A stretch of DNA of 64,000 nucleotides from Pseudomonas fulva NBRC 16637 = DSM 17717 (GCF_000730565.1 NZ_BBIQ01000003.1:248001-312000), one strand, 5' to 3'; numbered from the stretch's first letter, positions 1 through 9,900 are shown. Translations and numbers: made by a program. The notes: generated by a model from the letters alone, not told the origin.

Positions 1-546
1 GTAACCGGACTCGGCGGTGTCGGTCAGGTAATCGGGGGCATTGCGGTCCATCATCACCTTGCCGGCGATCAGGCGCAGGTCCAGGCGCTCGGCTTCCTCG
101 AACAAGGCATTGACCGATTCGGGGTGCACACTGCCGAACACCAGTGCGGTAGTGGTGCCGTTACGCAGCAGCTCCTTGAGAAAGATGTGCGCCACCTGGT
201 CAGCATGGTCCTTATCGGCGAATTGCTTCTCGCAAGGGAAGGTGTAGGTGTTCAACCAGTCCAGCAACTGCTCACCGTAGGAACCGATCATGCCGGTCTG
301 CGGGAAGTGGATGTGGGTGTCGATGAAACCTGGGGTGATCAATGCGTCCTGGTAGTGCTCTACCGGTATGTCGGCGTCCAGGGTCGGCAACAGGTCACTG
401 GCATGGCCCACGGCCTGGATGCGTCCGCCGTCGATCACCAGCAGGCCGTCTTCGAAATACTCATGGGAAGCGTCCAGGCCGACCTCGGCCGGGTCGGCGA
501 TGCTGTGCAGGATGGCGGCTCGGTAGGCTTTGCGGGTAACGGTCAT
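1..546 (-). CDS. guaD: Guanine deaminase, C-terminus cut by window edge
   Basis: Guanine deaminase hydrolyses guanine to xanthine and ammonia in the cytosol, feeding xanthine dehydrogenase. The ATG is at 546 on the minus strand, and 182 codons are visible before the window start cuts the gene. The translation begins MTVTRKAYRAAIL and contains the amidohydrolase zinc motif in the stretch TPGFIDTHIHFPQTG (HIH at residues 78-80), followed by a long helical segment typical of the GuaD/AtzF-like amidohydrolases. It is the last gene of the xdhA-xdhB-xdhC-guaD operon and starts only 10 bp after the xdhC stop. That position supports guanine rather than another amidohydrolase substrate. The remaining active-site residues lie outside the window. 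Confidence 0.93.
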   Translation of the reverse strand, partial: MTVTRKAYRAAILHSIADPAEVGLDASHEYFEDGLLVIDGGRIQAVGHASDLLPTLDADIPVEHYQDALITPGFIDTHIHFPQTGMIGSYGEQLLDWLNTYTFPCEKQFADKDHADQVAHIFLKELLRNGTTTALVFGSVHPESVNALFEEAERLDLRLIAGKVMMDRNAPDYLTDTAESGY

Positions 547-556
547 ATCTCACTCG

Positions 557-1402
557 TCAAATGGCTTGGCTGCGCCGTGAAGGCGGCAGCAACTGGGCAA
601 TGGGGCCGGCGTTGGCGGCAGCATCGTGCTGGCCGAAGCGGGCGTTGTAGGTGGCGATGATTTCGCCGGCGATGGACACGGCGATTTCGATGGGCAGCTT
701 GCCCTTGACCTCGGTCAGGCCCATCGGGCACCGCATGCGGGCCACCACGGCGGCATCGAACCCGCGCTCGCGCAGGCGATGCTCGAACTTGACCCGCTTG
801 GTCTTCGAGCCGATCAGGCCGAACCAGGTGAAATCGTTGCGCTTGAGGATGGCAGCGGTCAGCTCCAGGTCGAGCTGATGGTTATGGGTCATGACGATGC
901 AGTAGCAGCCCGGCGGCAGGTCTGCCACTTCGTCGACCGGCTCCTCGCTCACCACGCGCGTCACGCCAGCAGGGATCTGGGCAGGAAATTCCTGCTCGCG
1001 CGAATCGATCCAGCGCACCCGGCAGGGCAGCGCGGCGAGCAAGGGTACCAGAGCCCGGCCTACATGGCCCGCGCCGAATACCGCGATCTGCGCTTGCACG
1101 GCGGCCATGGGTTCGAACAACAGCACCGTCACGCCCCCGCAGCACTGGCCGAGGCTGGCGCCCAGGCTGAAGCGTTCCAGATGGGGGGTGCCGCGTTGCT
1201 CAAGGAGCATCTGCCGGGCGATATGCAGCGCCTTGTATTCCAGATGGCCGCCGCCGATGGTGTCGTATGAACCGCACGCGCTGACCACCATCTTCGAACC
1301 GGCATTGCGCGGGGTGGAGCCGCGCTCCTCGATGATGGTCACCAGTACGCAGGCCTCACCGCGGGCTTGATGTTCGGCCAGGGCGTTGATCCATTGGTGC
1401 AT
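557..1402 (-). CDS. xdhC: Xanthine dehydrogenase accessory protein XdhC
   Basis: XdhC binds molybdenum cofactor and helps deliver its sulfurated form to the XdhB subunit; it is not part of the mature enzyme. I choose the ATG at 1402 (281 aa, MHQWINALAEHQARGE), which has an AGGAGG ribosome site about 9 nt upstream; an in-frame TTG two codons earlier is less likely. Visible features are the XdhC-CoxI N-terminal domain (GSTPRNAGSKMVV, then GGGHLEYKAL) and a C-terminal Rossmann-like segment (IAVFGAGHVGRAL). It lies between xdhB and guaD, about 80 bp after the xdhB stop, in a single minus-strand operon. A second XdhC-family protein lies at 61.5 kb beside another molybdoenzyme, so this one should serve xanthine dehydrogenase. 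Confidence 0.93.
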   Translation of the reverse strand: MHQWINALAEHQARGEACVLVTIIEERGSTPRNAGSKMVVSACGSYDTIGGGHLEYKALHIARQMLLEQRGTPHLERFSLGASLGQCCGGVTVLLFEPMAAVQAQIAVFGAGHVGRALVPLLAALPCRVRWIDSREQEFPAQIPAGVTRVVSEEPVDEVADLPPGCYCIVMTHNHQLDLELTAAILKRNDFTWFGLIGSKTKRVKFEHRLRERGFDAAVVARMRCPMGLTEVKGKLPIEIAVSIAGEIIATYNARFGQHDAAANAGPIAQLLPPSRRSQAI

Positions 1403-1482
1403 ATGCAAGATCCTCCTGTGGATGCCAGTTCAGGCCTTCCTGCCGACTTGCCGGCAATGGGGCCCGAACAGGCAACGCACCT

Positions 1483-3879
1483 TCAATTGTTCACTGCGTC
1501 CAGTTCCTGCACCGCAGGTTGGACGGCAGCCGCCTTGCGCATTTGCTCGCAGCCCCACAACACCCGTTCTGGCGTGGCAGGGGCGTCTATGTTCGGCTGC
1601 ACGCGGTAGTCGGCCAGGCTGGCCACCGCATCCTTGATCGCGCACCAGGCGGCAATTCCGAGCATGAACGGCGGCTCGCCCACCGCCTTGGAATGGAACA
1701 CCGTGTCCTCTGGGTTCTTGCGGTTCTCCACCAGCTTGACCCGCATGTCCAGCGGCATGTCGGCCACCGCTGGGATCTTGTAGCTGGCCGGCCCATTGGT
1801 CACGAGTTTGCCCTTGGCGTTCCACACCAGCTCCTCGGTGGTGAGCCAGCCCATGCCCTGGATGAATCCGCCCTCGACTTGCCCGATGTCGATGGCCGGG
1901 TTCAGCGAGTCGCCCACATCGTGCAGGATGTCGGCACGCAACATCTTGTACTCGCCGGTCAGGGTGTCGACGATCACTTCCACGCAGGCCGCGCCGAAGG
2001 CGTAGTAGTAGAAGGGGCGGCCCCGTGCCTGGCTGCGGTCATAGAAGATCTTTGGTGTGCGGTAGAACCCGGTGCTCGACAGCGACACCTGACCGAAATA
2101 AGCCTGCTGCACCAACTGCTCGAAACTGACGATCTGGTCGCGCACACGCACGTGGCCATTACGGAACTCGACGTCTTCCTCGGTGACCTGGTAATGCCTG
2201 GCGGCAAACTCGGTCAAACGCTTCTTGAGAATCTCGGCGGCATGCTGGGCGGCCTTGCCGTTCAAGTCGGCCCCACTGGAAGCAGCGGTGGGGGAGGTGT
2301 TGGGCACCTTGTCGGTGTTGGTGGCGGTGATCTGGATCCGGTCGATATCCACCTGGAAGACCTGGGCCACCACCTGCGCCACCTTGGTGTTCAGGCCCTG
2401 GCCCATCTCAGTGCCACCGTGGTTCAGGTGAATACTGCCATCGGTGTAGATGTGGATCAGCGCCCCTGCCTGGTTGAGGAAGGTGGCGGTGAAGGAGATG
2501 CCGAACTTGACCGGGGTCAGCGCCAGGCCTTTTTTCAGGATCGGGCTGCCGGCATTGAAGCGACCGATGGCCGCTCGCCGTTCGGCGTAATCACTGCTGG
2601 CTTCAAGCTCGGCGGTCATTTCCTCGAGCATGTTGTGCTCGACGGTCTGGTAATAATGGGTAACGTTGCGCTCGTCCTTGCCGTAATAGTTGGCCTTGCG
2701 CACAGCCAGCGGGTCGCGGCCAAGGTATCGGGCGATATGGTCCATCACCTGCTCGATGGCGACCATGCCCTGCGGCCCGCCAAAGCCTCGGTAGGCCGTG
2801 TTCGACGCGGTGTTGGTCTTGCAGCGATGCCCGTGGACGGTGGCATCGCCCAGGTAGTAGGCGTTGTCGGAATGGAACATGGCGCGGTCGACGATCGAGC
2901 CGGACAGGTCTGGGGAATAGCCACAGTTGCCGGCCAGGTCCAGGTTGATGCCGTGCAGGCGACCCTGGTCGTCGAAGCCCACGTCGTACTCGACGTAGAA
3001 GGGGTGTCGCTTGCCGGTCATGGTCATGTCCTCGACCCGCGGCAAGCGCATCTTCGTCGGTTGCCCGGTCAGGCGGGCGATGACGGCGCACAGGCAGGCC
3101 GGGCTCGCGGCCTGGGTTTCCTTGCCGCCAAAGCCGCCGCCCATGCGGCGCATGTCCAGCACCACTTTGTTCATGGGCACATCAAGCACTTCGGCCACCA
3201 GTTTCTGCACCTCGGTGGGGTTCTGGGTGGAGCAGTAGACGATCATGCCGCCGTCCTCGGTGGGCATCACCGAGGAAATCTGTGTCTCAAGGTAGAAGTG
3301 TTCCTGGCCACCGATGTGCAGGGTGCCTTGCAGGCGATGCGGCGCGCTGGCCAGGGCCGCGGCGCTGTCACCGCGCTGGTGGGTGTGGCTGTCGAGCACG
3401 AAGTGCCGCTTGCGCAGCGCCTCGACCACATCGAGCACCGGTTCGAGGTCCTCGTATTCGATGATGGCTGCCATGGCGGCGCGGCGTGCGGTGTCCAGGT
3501 CACGTGCGGCCACGGCCAGGACCGGCTGGCCAAAGAACTCGACCTTGTCGATGGCCAGCAAGGGGTCGCCTGCCACCACCGGTCCAATGTCCTTGAGCCC
3601 GGGGATGTCCTCATGGGTAATCGCGATGCGTACCCCTTCGAAGGCATAGCAGGGCGTGGTGTCGATGCGCAGGATGCGCGCGTGGGCACGGTCTGCGGTG
3701 CGTGCGTAGACGTGCAACTGGTTGGGGAATTCCAGTCGGTCATCGATGTACAGCGCTTCGCCGGACACGTGCTTGTCGGCGCTGTCGTGCTTGACGCTGC
3801 GCCCGACCCCGGTGGTCAGGTCCTGGCGGAACAGGTCGGCCATTTCGGCCTGGCTTTTTGCCACATGATGATTAGACAT
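1483..3879 (-). CDS. xdhB: Xanthine dehydrogenase, molybdopterin-binding subunit
   Basis: This 798-residue large subunit carries the molybdopterin centre that hydroxylates hypoxanthine and xanthine to urate. The glycine-rich motif GGGFGGKE at residues 247-254, AYRGFGGPQG near the middle, and AVGEPPFMLG near the C-terminus (catalytic glutamate of the family in VGEPP) are all present. There is no Tat signal, so it is cytosolic, unlike the molybdoenzyme at 56.9 kb. The start overlaps the end of xdhA by 8 bp, implying translational coupling. Length and motifs fit bacterial two-subunit xanthine dehydrogenases, in which FeS and FAD reside on XdhA. Purine specificity is inferred from guaD downstream and from the XdhA FAD domain. 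Confidence 0.95.
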   Translation of the reverse strand: MSNHHVAKSQAEMADLFRQDLTTGVGRSVKHDSADKHVSGEALYIDDRLEFPNQLHVYARTADRAHARILRIDTTPCYAFEGVRIAITHEDIPGLKDIGPVVAGDPLLAIDKVEFFGQPVLAVAARDLDTARRAAMAAIIEYEDLEPVLDVVEALRKRHFVLDSHTHQRGDSAAALASAPHRLQGTLHIGGQEHFYLETQISSVMPTEDGGMIVYCSTQNPTEVQKLVAEVLDVPMNKVVLDMRRMGGGFGGKETQAASPACLCAVIARLTGQPTKMRLPRVEDMTMTGKRHPFYVEYDVGFDDQGRLHGINLDLAGNCGYSPDLSGSIVDRAMFHSDNAYYLGDATVHGHRCKTNTASNTAYRGFGGPQGMVAIEQVMDHIARYLGRDPLAVRKANYYGKDERNVTHYYQTVEHNMLEEMTAELEASSDYAERRAAIGRFNAGSPILKKGLALTPVKFGISFTATFLNQAGALIHIYTDGSIHLNHGGTEMGQGLNTKVAQVVAQVFQVDIDRIQITATNTDKVPNTSPTAASSGADLNGKAAQHAAEILKKRLTEFAARHYQVTEEDVEFRNGHVRVRDQIVSFEQLVQQAYFGQVSLSSTGFYRTPKIFYDRSQARGRPFYYYAFGAACVEVIVDTLTGEYKMLRADILHDVGDSLNPAIDIGQVEGGFIQGMGWLTTEELVWNAKGKLVTNGPASYKIPAVADMPLDMRVKLVENRKNPEDTVFHSKAVGEPPFMLGIAAWCAIKDAVASLADYRVQPNIDAPATPERVLWGCEQMRKAAAVQPAVQELDAVNN

Positions 3880-5326
3880 AAGCGGTCACCCGGGTTTCGA
3901 TGTGCGGCGTTTGCTGTTCGATGAAGTACTTGCGCAGCAGGTTCTGCGCGGTCAGCAGGCGGTACTGCTGGCTGGCGCGGAAGTCGCTGAGCGGGGTGAA
4001 GTCTTCGGCCAATGCCTGGCAGGCGCGCTCCACGCTGGCCTTGTTCCAGGGCTGGCCCAGTAACGCGGCCTCGCAGGCACGGGCGCGCTTGGGGATGGCG
4101 GCCATGCCGCCAAAGGCGATGCGTGCCCCGTTGACCACACCGTGCTCGATGCTCAGATTGAAGGCTGCGCACACCGCCGAAATATCATCGTCCAGGCGCT
4201 TGGAAACCTTGTAGGCGCGGAACGTCCAGTCGTGCCGGGCGAGGGGTACCAGGATCTTCTCGATGAACTCGCTGTCTTGCCGGGCGGTGATGCGGTAGTC
4301 GATGAAATAGGCTTCCAGCGGCATCGTGCGCTGGCGCTCGCCCTGGCGCAGGACCACCTGGGCATCCAGTGCGATCAACAAGGGCGGTGAGTCGCCGATG
4401 GGCGAAGCGTTGCCGATGTTGCCGCCCAGGGTGCCCTGGTTGCGGATTTGCAACGAAGCGAAGCGATGCAGCAGCGCGCCGAAGTCCGGGTACTGCGCAT
4501 TCAACGCCTGGTAGCAGTCGGTCAGTGGGGTGGCAGCACCGATTTCTAGGTGGGTGGCGGTCTGCTCGATCCGCTTGAGCTCGGCCACATGCCCCACGTA
4601 GATCATCACCGGCAGGGTCTTGTGCATTTGCGTGACTTCCAGCGCCAGGTCGGTACCACCAGCCAGCAGCCTGGCTTCGGGGTGCGAGCTGTACAGCTCG
4701 GCCAGGTCGGCGACGGTCAGCGGGACCAGGCAACGTTTGTCGCCACTGTTCAGCTCGCCGGTCTGCGACGGTGCAATGGCCTTGAGGCGGGCGATGGTCT
4801 GCGCTTGCTGGGCATCGAACTGATCGTGGCAGGGCTGCCGGCAGCTCTGCCGGGCCGCGTCCAGGATGGGCCGGTAGCCCGTGCAGCGGCACAGGTTGCC
4901 CGCCAGTGCTTCCTGGGCCTGATGCACGTCGGCACCCTGACTGTTCTTTTGCAGGGCGAACAACGACATGACGAAACCTGGCGTGCAGAAACCGCATTGC
5001 GATCCATGGCAGTCCGCCATGGCTTGTTGCACGCTGTGCAGCTGGCCTTGGTGCTTGAGGTCTTCGACGCTGATCAGTTGCTTGCCGTGCAAACTGGACA
5101 CGAACGTCAGGCAGGAATTGAGGCTGCGATAGCGCAAGGCATCGTTGCCGGCGTCGTCCTGAGTCAGTTCACCGATCACCACGGTGCATGCGCCACAGTC
5201 ACCGCTGGCGCAGCCCTCTTTGGTGCCGGGTTTGCCCAACTGTTCGCGCAGGTACTGCAGCACGGTCATGTTCGGGTCCAGGGCGTGCTCGCTGCGCAGC
5301 TCCTGGTTGACGAGAAACTGGATCAC
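3872..5326 (-). CDS. xdhA: Xanthine dehydrogenase, FeS/FAD subunit
   Basis: The 484-residue small subunit passes electrons from the molybdenum centre to NAD. An N-terminal plant-type ferredoxin domain shows C39, C44, C47 and C72 for one 2Fe-2S cluster. The [2Fe-2S]-binding helical domain shows C111, C114, C146 and C148 for the second. The C-terminal half is a CO-dehydrogenase-type FAD domain with LLAGGTDLALE and TLGGNIGNASPIGDSPP. It is the first gene of the purine operon. The 268 bp between it and the divergent GntR gene hold the likely operon promoter and a short palindrome at 5402-5417. Confidence 0.95.
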   Translation of the reverse strand: MIQFLVNQELRSEHALDPNMTVLQYLREQLGKPGTKEGCASGDCGACTVVIGELTQDDAGNDALRYRSLNSCLTFVSSLHGKQLISVEDLKHQGQLHSVQQAMADCHGSQCGFCTPGFVMSLFALQKNSQGADVHQAQEALAGNLCRCTGYRPILDAARQSCRQPCHDQFDAQQAQTIARLKAIAPSQTGELNSGDKRCLVPLTVADLAELYSSHPEARLLAGGTDLALEVTQMHKTLPVMIYVGHVAELKRIEQTATHLEIGAATPLTDCYQALNAQYPDFGALLHRFASLQIRNQGTLGGNIGNASPIGDSPPLLIALDAQVVLRQGERQRTMPLEAYFIDYRITARQDSEFIEKILVPLARHDWTFRAYKVSKRLDDDISAVCAAFNLSIEHGVVNGARIAFGGMAAIPKRARACEAALLGQPWNKASVERACQALAEDFTPLSDFRASQQYRLLTAQNLLRKYFIEQQTPHIETRVTAYV

Positions 5327-5401
5327 GGGGATGGCCTCGCAATGGTTTTATTGTTGTTGGGCCGACTCTAAGCAACACCTGTCACGCGGGTCAATGTTTT
5401 T

Positions 5402-5417
5402 CTGACTCAAAGGTCAG
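5402..5417. promoter_or_regulatory. Palindrome between xdhA and the GntR gene, possible operator
   Basis: The sequence CTGACTCAAAGGTCAG has 5-bp arms CTGAC/GTCAG around a 6-bp centre. It sits 75-90 bp upstream of xdhA in the divergent intergenic region, where the neighbouring GntR/FCD regulator could bind. The match to a family operator is only by position and symmetry. Confidence 0.35.
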
Positions 5418-5548
5418 GAAATTGCCCGGCGGCCGGCCCACCCTGGTTGATGGTGCTTACACCAAGCATAGATCGAGCCGACTCGGCAGCTGTCCGGGCG
5501 GTCAAATAAACCGCGATACACCGCTGCGCTTCCCAGGGGCAAGTAGGC

Positions 5549-5554
5549 TACAAT
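5549..5554 (+). promoter_or_regulatory. Candidate -10 box for the GntR-family gene
   Basis: TACAAT lies 41 bp upstream of the GntR start. No good -35 hexamer is visible at 16-18 bp spacing, so this is a weak sigma70-type promoter call or one needing an activator. Confidence 0.3.
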
Positions 5555-5594
5555 CCGCCCCCTTGTGCCCCGTTCAGTGATTTGAAGGAAAACC

Positions 5595-6254
5595 ATGACG
5601 TTCAAGGCCCCGGACAGCCTCGCCGAGCAGATCGCCGATTACCTGGCCGAGCGCATCATCCGCGGCGAACTGGCGCCTGCAGAGCGTATCCAGGAACAGA
5701 AGGTGACCCAGGCGCTCAACGTCAGTCGGGGTTCGGTGCGTGAAGCGCTGCTGATCCTCGAGCGCCGCCACCTGGTGGCGATATTGCCGCGCCGTGGCGC
5801 CCACGTCACCGAGCTGGACGAGCGCAGTGTGCGCAGCCTGTGCACGCTCATGAGCGAGTTCTACATCCTGCTGGGCAACGCGGTTGCACAACGCTGGCGC
5901 AACGAAGACGAACTGCGCCCGTTTCTGGACATTCAGCAGCGTCTTCAGGTGGCTCACGCCGCGCGTGACATCGAGGCGTTCGTGGCCGAGAGCTTCGAGG
6001 TAATGCGTGCCGCCTATCCCTTCGCCGACAATCCGTTCCTCCAGGAAACCGTCGAGAACCTGCAACCCGCCATGAGCCGCGCCTACTACCTGTCCCTGGA
6101 CCAGCGTCAAGCGAACATGGTCGATTACCTGGGCCTGTTCAGTCACTTGCTCGAGGCGGTGGTGCTGCGCGACTTGCCGCGCATTCGTGAAGTACTCACC
6201 GCCTATGGCCAGCGCAGTTGCGAACTGGTACTTGCGGCGCTGGCCCGGCCCTGA
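5595..6254 (+). CDS. GntR-family (FadR/FCD subfamily) transcriptional regulator
   Basis: A 219-residue regulator with an N-terminal winged helix-turn-helix (LAEQIADYLAERIIRGELAPAE to about residue 75, including VSRGSVREALLILERR) and an all-helical C-terminal FCD ligand domain. FCD regulators usually bind small organic acids or similar metabolites. The gene is divergent from the xdh-guaD operon, and its stop is 3 bp before smc, so it may be co-transcribed with smc. Control of purine catabolism is an inference from divergence only. The start ATG has an AAGGAAAACC ribosome site just upstream. Confidence 0.88.
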   Translation: MTFKAPDSLAEQIADYLAERIIRGELAPAERIQEQKVTQALNVSRGSVREALLILERRHLVAILPRRGAHVTELDERSVRSLCTLMSEFYILLGNAVAQRWRNEDELRPFLDIQQRLQVAHAARDIEAFVAESFEVMRAAYPFADNPFLQETVENLQPAMSRAYYLSLDQRQANMVDYLGLFSHLLEAVVLRDLPRIREVLTAYGQRSCELVLAALARP

Positions 6255-6257
6255 TCG

Positions 6258-9200
6258 ATGCGCCTCAAATGCATCCGCCTGGCGGGGTTCAAGTCATTCG
6301 TCGACCCCACCACCGTCAACTTCCCGAGCAACATGGCGGCGGTCGTGGGCCCCAATGGCTGTGGCAAGTCCAACATCATCGACGCCGTGCGCTGGGTGAT
6401 GGGCGAAAGTTCGGCAAAGAACCTGCGCGGCGAGTCGATGACCGACGTCATCTTCAACGGCTCCAGCGGCCGCAAGCCAGTCAGCCAGGCCAGCATCGAA
6501 CTGGTGTTCGACAACAGCGAAACCACGCTCGTGGGCGAGTATGCCGCCTACGCCGAGATCTCGATTCGGCGCAAGGTGACCCGCGATAGCCAGAACAGCT
6601 ACTACCTCAACGGCACCAAGTGCAGGCGCCGGGACATCACCGATATTTTCCTGGGCACCGGCCTTGGGCCACGCAGCTACTCGATCATCGAACAGGGCAT
6701 GATCTCCAAGCTGATCGAAGCCAAGCCCGAGGAACTGCGTAATTTCATCGAGGAAGCGGCCGGTATCTCCAAATACAAGGAGCGTCGCCGCGAAACCGAA
6801 AACCGCATCCGCCGCACCCAGGAGAACCTGGCGCGCCTGACCGACCTTCGCGAGGAGCTGGAACGCCAGCTCGAACGCCTGCACCGCCAGGCCCAGGCGG
6901 CCGAGAAGTACCGTGAATACAAGGCGCAGGAACGCCAGCTCAAGGCACGCCTGGCGGCGCTGCGCTGGCGCGAGCTGGATGAACGGGTTCGTCAGCGCCA
7001 GTCGGTGATCGGTAACCAGGATGTGTCCTTCGAGGCACTGGTGGCCGAGCAGCGCAATGCCGATGCCAGTATCGAGCGGCTGCGTGACGGTCATCATGAG
7101 CTGTCCGAGCGCTTCAACCAGGTGCAGGCCCGGTTCTACTCGGTGGCCGGCGACATCGCCCGGGTCGAGCAGAGCATTCAGCACGGCCAACAACGCCTGC
7201 GCCAATTGCAGGACGATTTCAAGGAAGCCGAGCGCACGCGCCAGGAAACCGAATCGCACCTGGGGCATGACCGTACGCTGCTGGCAACCCTGGGCGAAGA
7301 ACTGGCCATGCTTGAGCCCGAGCAGGCGCTGACCCTGGAGGCTGCCGAAGAAAGCGCTGCCGTGCTGGAAGAGGCCGAGTCAGGCATGCACGGGTGGCAG
7401 GAGCAATGGGACACCTTCAACAGTCGCTCGGCTGAACCGCGTCGCCAGGCCGAGGTGCAGCAGGCGCGCTTGCAGCAGTTGGAAAGCGGCCTGGAGCGAC
7501 TGGCCGAGCGTCAGCGCAAACTCACCGACGAGCAGGCGCAGTTGGGCGAAGACCCGCAAGACGCAGCCATGCTGGAGCAGGTTGAACAGTTGGCCAGCAG
7601 CGAGTTGTCGCTCGAAGCACTGCAACAGGAGGAAGAGCAGGTTATCGAGCGCCTGGAAACGGTGCGCCAGGCGCTGCAGGAGGCTGGGCTGGCTCAGCAG
7701 CAGGCCCAGGGCGATATGCAACGCCTGGGCGGGCGCCTGGCATCGCTGGAAGCCCTGCAACAGGCAGCCCTGGACCCAGGTGCTGGTGTGGGCGAGTGGT
7801 TGCAGGGGCAGGGGTTGGCAGACTGCCCCCGCCTGGCACAAGCGCTGCGCGTGGAGCCCGGGTGGGAGCTTGCGGTGGAAACCGTGCTGGGCGCCGATTT
7901 GCAAGCGGTGCTGGTGGACGACTTTGCACCGTTGGACCTGGCAGGCTTGCAGCAGGGCGATGTAAGCCTGCTGCTCGCGGCTTGCGCCAGCCAGGCAGCG
8001 ACTTCCGGCAGCCTGCTAGACAGGGTGCAGGGTCCTGTTGACCTGGCGCCATGGCTGGGCCAGGTCAGGCCCGTGGAAGACCTGGCCGAGGCCCTGGCCT
8101 TGCGTGCCGGGTTGGGCGAAGGGCAGAGCCTGGTCAGCCGCGATGGCTACTGGGTCTCTCGAAACAGCCTGCGTGTGCGCCGCGGGGGTAGCGGTGAGAG
8201 CGGCGTGCTGGCGCGCGGTCAGGAAATCGAACGACTCGAGCACAGTCAGCGCGAGCAGCACATCGCCTTGCAGCAGCTTGAACAGCAGTTGCAGACTTTG
8301 CGTGAACAGCAGCAGCACCTGGAAGCGCAGCGCGAGCAGGTACGCCGTCGCGCCCAGGAAGAAAACCGCTTGCAGGCCGAGCTCAAGGCCAGCTTGTCAG
8401 CCAACCGTGCCCGCGCCGAACAGGTCGCGCTGCGCCGCCGCCGTCTGGAAGAGGAGCTGGCGGAGCTCGACGAGCAGCGCGCCCTTGAGCATGAGCAGCT
8501 GGGCGAAGCCCGCTTGCTGTTGCAGGATGCCCTCGAACTGATGGCCCAGGACACCGACCAGCGCGAAGTGCTGCTGGCCCAGCGCGACCGGCTGCGTGAG
8601 GGCCTGGACCGTATTCGCCAGGAAGCCAGGCAGCACAAGGATCATGCCCACCAACTGGCGGTGCGCCTGGGGTCGTTGCGCGCCCAGCATGACTCCACGC
8701 GTCAGGCTCTGGAACGCCTGGAACTGCAGGCGGCCCGTCTGAGCGAGCGACAGGAGCAGTTGAGCCTGAACCTGGAGGAGGGGGAGGCGCCGTTGGAGGA
8801 ACTGCGGCTCAAGCTCGAAGAGCTGCTGGAACGCCGCATGGGTGTCGACGAAGAAATGCGCCAGGCACGCTTGCAGATGGACGAGGCCGACCGCGAACTG
8901 CGCGATGCCGAAAAGCGCCGCACCCAGGCCGAGCAGCAGGCCCAGTTGCTGCGCGGTCAACTTGAACAACTGCGTCTGGAATGTCAGGGCCTGGAAGTGC
9001 GGCGTACCACGTTGCAGGAGCAGTTGCTTGCCGACGGTTACGACTTGCAGGGTGTTCTCGCCACGGTCGAGCCCGACGTTACCGAGGCCGGCACCGAGCA
9101 GGCGTTGGAGCAACTGGAGGCCCGTATCCAGCGGCTGGGCGCGATCAACCTGGCCGCCATCGAGGAATACGAACAGCAGTCCGAGCGCAAGCGCTACCTC

Positions 9201-9749
9201 GATGCCCAGGATGCTGACCTGGTCGAAGCGTTGGACACACTCGAAAATGTCATTCGCAAGATCGACAAGGAAACCCGCCACCGCTTCAAAGATACCTTTG
9301 ATCAGATAAATGCCGGGTTGCAGGCACTTTTCCCAAAAGTTTTCGGCGGTGGCAGCGCTTATCTGGAACTGACGGGCGAAGATCTACTCGATACAGGGGT
9401 GACGATCATGGCGCGACCACCGGGCAAGAAGAACAGCACCATTCATCTGCTGTCCGGTGGCGAAAAAGCACTGACCGCCTTGGCGCTGGTGTTTGCCATC
9501 TTCAAGTTGAACCCCGCACCGTTCTGCATGCTCGATGAAGTCGACGCACCGCTGGACGATGCCAACGTCGGGCGGTATGCCCGGCTGGTGAAGGAAATGA
9601 GTGAGAGCGTGCAGTTCATCTACATCACGCACAACAAGATCGCCATGGAAATGGCCGACCAGTTGATGGGTGTCACGATGCACGAGCCAGGCTGTTCGCG
9701 CCTGGTGGCCGTGGACGTGGAGGCGGCAATGGCGATGGTCGATGCGTGA
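6258..9749 (+). CDS. smc: Chromosome partition ATPase SMC
   Basis: SMC is the ATPase of the bacterial condensin complex, which organises newly replicated DNA with ScpA and ScpB. The 1163 residues show the Walker A motif GPNGCGKS at 31-38, then two very long coiled-coil arms rich in Glu, Gln, Arg and Leu around a hinge at roughly 500-660. The ABC signature LSGGEKALTALAL begins at about residue 1065, and Walker B MLDEVDAPLDD follows near 1091-1101. Length is normal for the family. It starts 3 bp after the GntR stop and is followed by zipA, an order I recall from other Pseudomonas. Confidence 0.97.
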   Translation: MRLKCIRLAGFKSFVDPTTVNFPSNMAAVVGPNGCGKSNIIDAVRWVMGESSAKNLRGESMTDVIFNGSSGRKPVSQASIELVFDNSETTLVGEYAAYAEISIRRKVTRDSQNSYYLNGTKCRRRDITDIFLGTGLGPRSYSIIEQGMISKLIEAKPEELRNFIEEAAGISKYKERRRETENRIRRTQENLARLTDLREELERQLERLHRQAQAAEKYREYKAQERQLKARLAALRWRELDERVRQRQSVIGNQDVSFEALVAEQRNADASIERLRDGHHELSERFNQVQARFYSVAGDIARVEQSIQHGQQRLRQLQDDFKEAERTRQETESHLGHDRTLLATLGEELAMLEPEQALTLEAAEESAAVLEEAESGMHGWQEQWDTFNSRSAEPRRQAEVQQARLQQLESGLERLAERQRKLTDEQAQLGEDPQDAAMLEQVEQLASSELSLEALQQEEEQVIERLETVRQALQEAGLAQQQAQGDMQRLGGRLASLEALQQAALDPGAGVGEWLQGQGLADCPRLAQALRVEPGWELAVETVLGADLQAVLVDDFAPLDLAGLQQGDVSLLLAACASQAATSGSLLDRVQGPVDLAPWLGQVRPVEDLAEALALRAGLGEGQSLVSRDGYWVSRNSLRVRRGGSGESGVLARGQEIERLEHSQREQHIALQQLEQQLQTLREQQQHLEAQREQVRRRAQEENRLQAELKASLSANRARAEQVALRRRRLEEELAELDEQRALEHEQLGEARLLLQDALELMAQDTDQREVLLAQRDRLREGLDRIRQEARQHKDHAHQLAVRLGSLRAQHDSTRQALERLELQAARLSERQEQLSLNLEEGEAPLEELRLKLEELLERRMGVDEEMRQARLQMDEADRELRDAEKRRTQAEQQAQLLRGQLEQLRLECQGLEVRRTTLQEQLLADGYDLQGVLATVEPDVTEAGTEQALEQLEARIQRLGAINLAAIEEYEQQSERKRYLDAQDADLVEALDTLENVIRKIDKETRHRFKDTFDQINAGLQALFPKVFGGGSAYLELTGEDLLDTGVTIMARPPGKKNSTIHLLSGGEKALTALALVFAIFKLNPAPFCMLDEVDAPLDDANVGRYARLVKEMSESVQFIYITHNKIAMEMADQLMGVTMHEPGCSRLVAVDVEAAMAMVDA

Positions 9750-9900
9750 AACCTGTAGTCAAACGGCACAATCTTCATTGAAATGCCCCTGTCATGTGAG
9801 ACAGACGGTGTAAAGTTGTCTTTGGTCGTGCTAGCTTTATGTCACTCGTTTTCTGCGTGGGTAAAACGCCTGTCAGAACATAGGCTTGGCGCCACGTGTT

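Noticed and set aside
1519..3924. An 801-codon plus-strand frame across xdhB
   Set aside because: It is antisense to the xanthine dehydrogenase large subunit, whose motifs are intact; His/Val/Gly-rich translation typical of a shadow frame.
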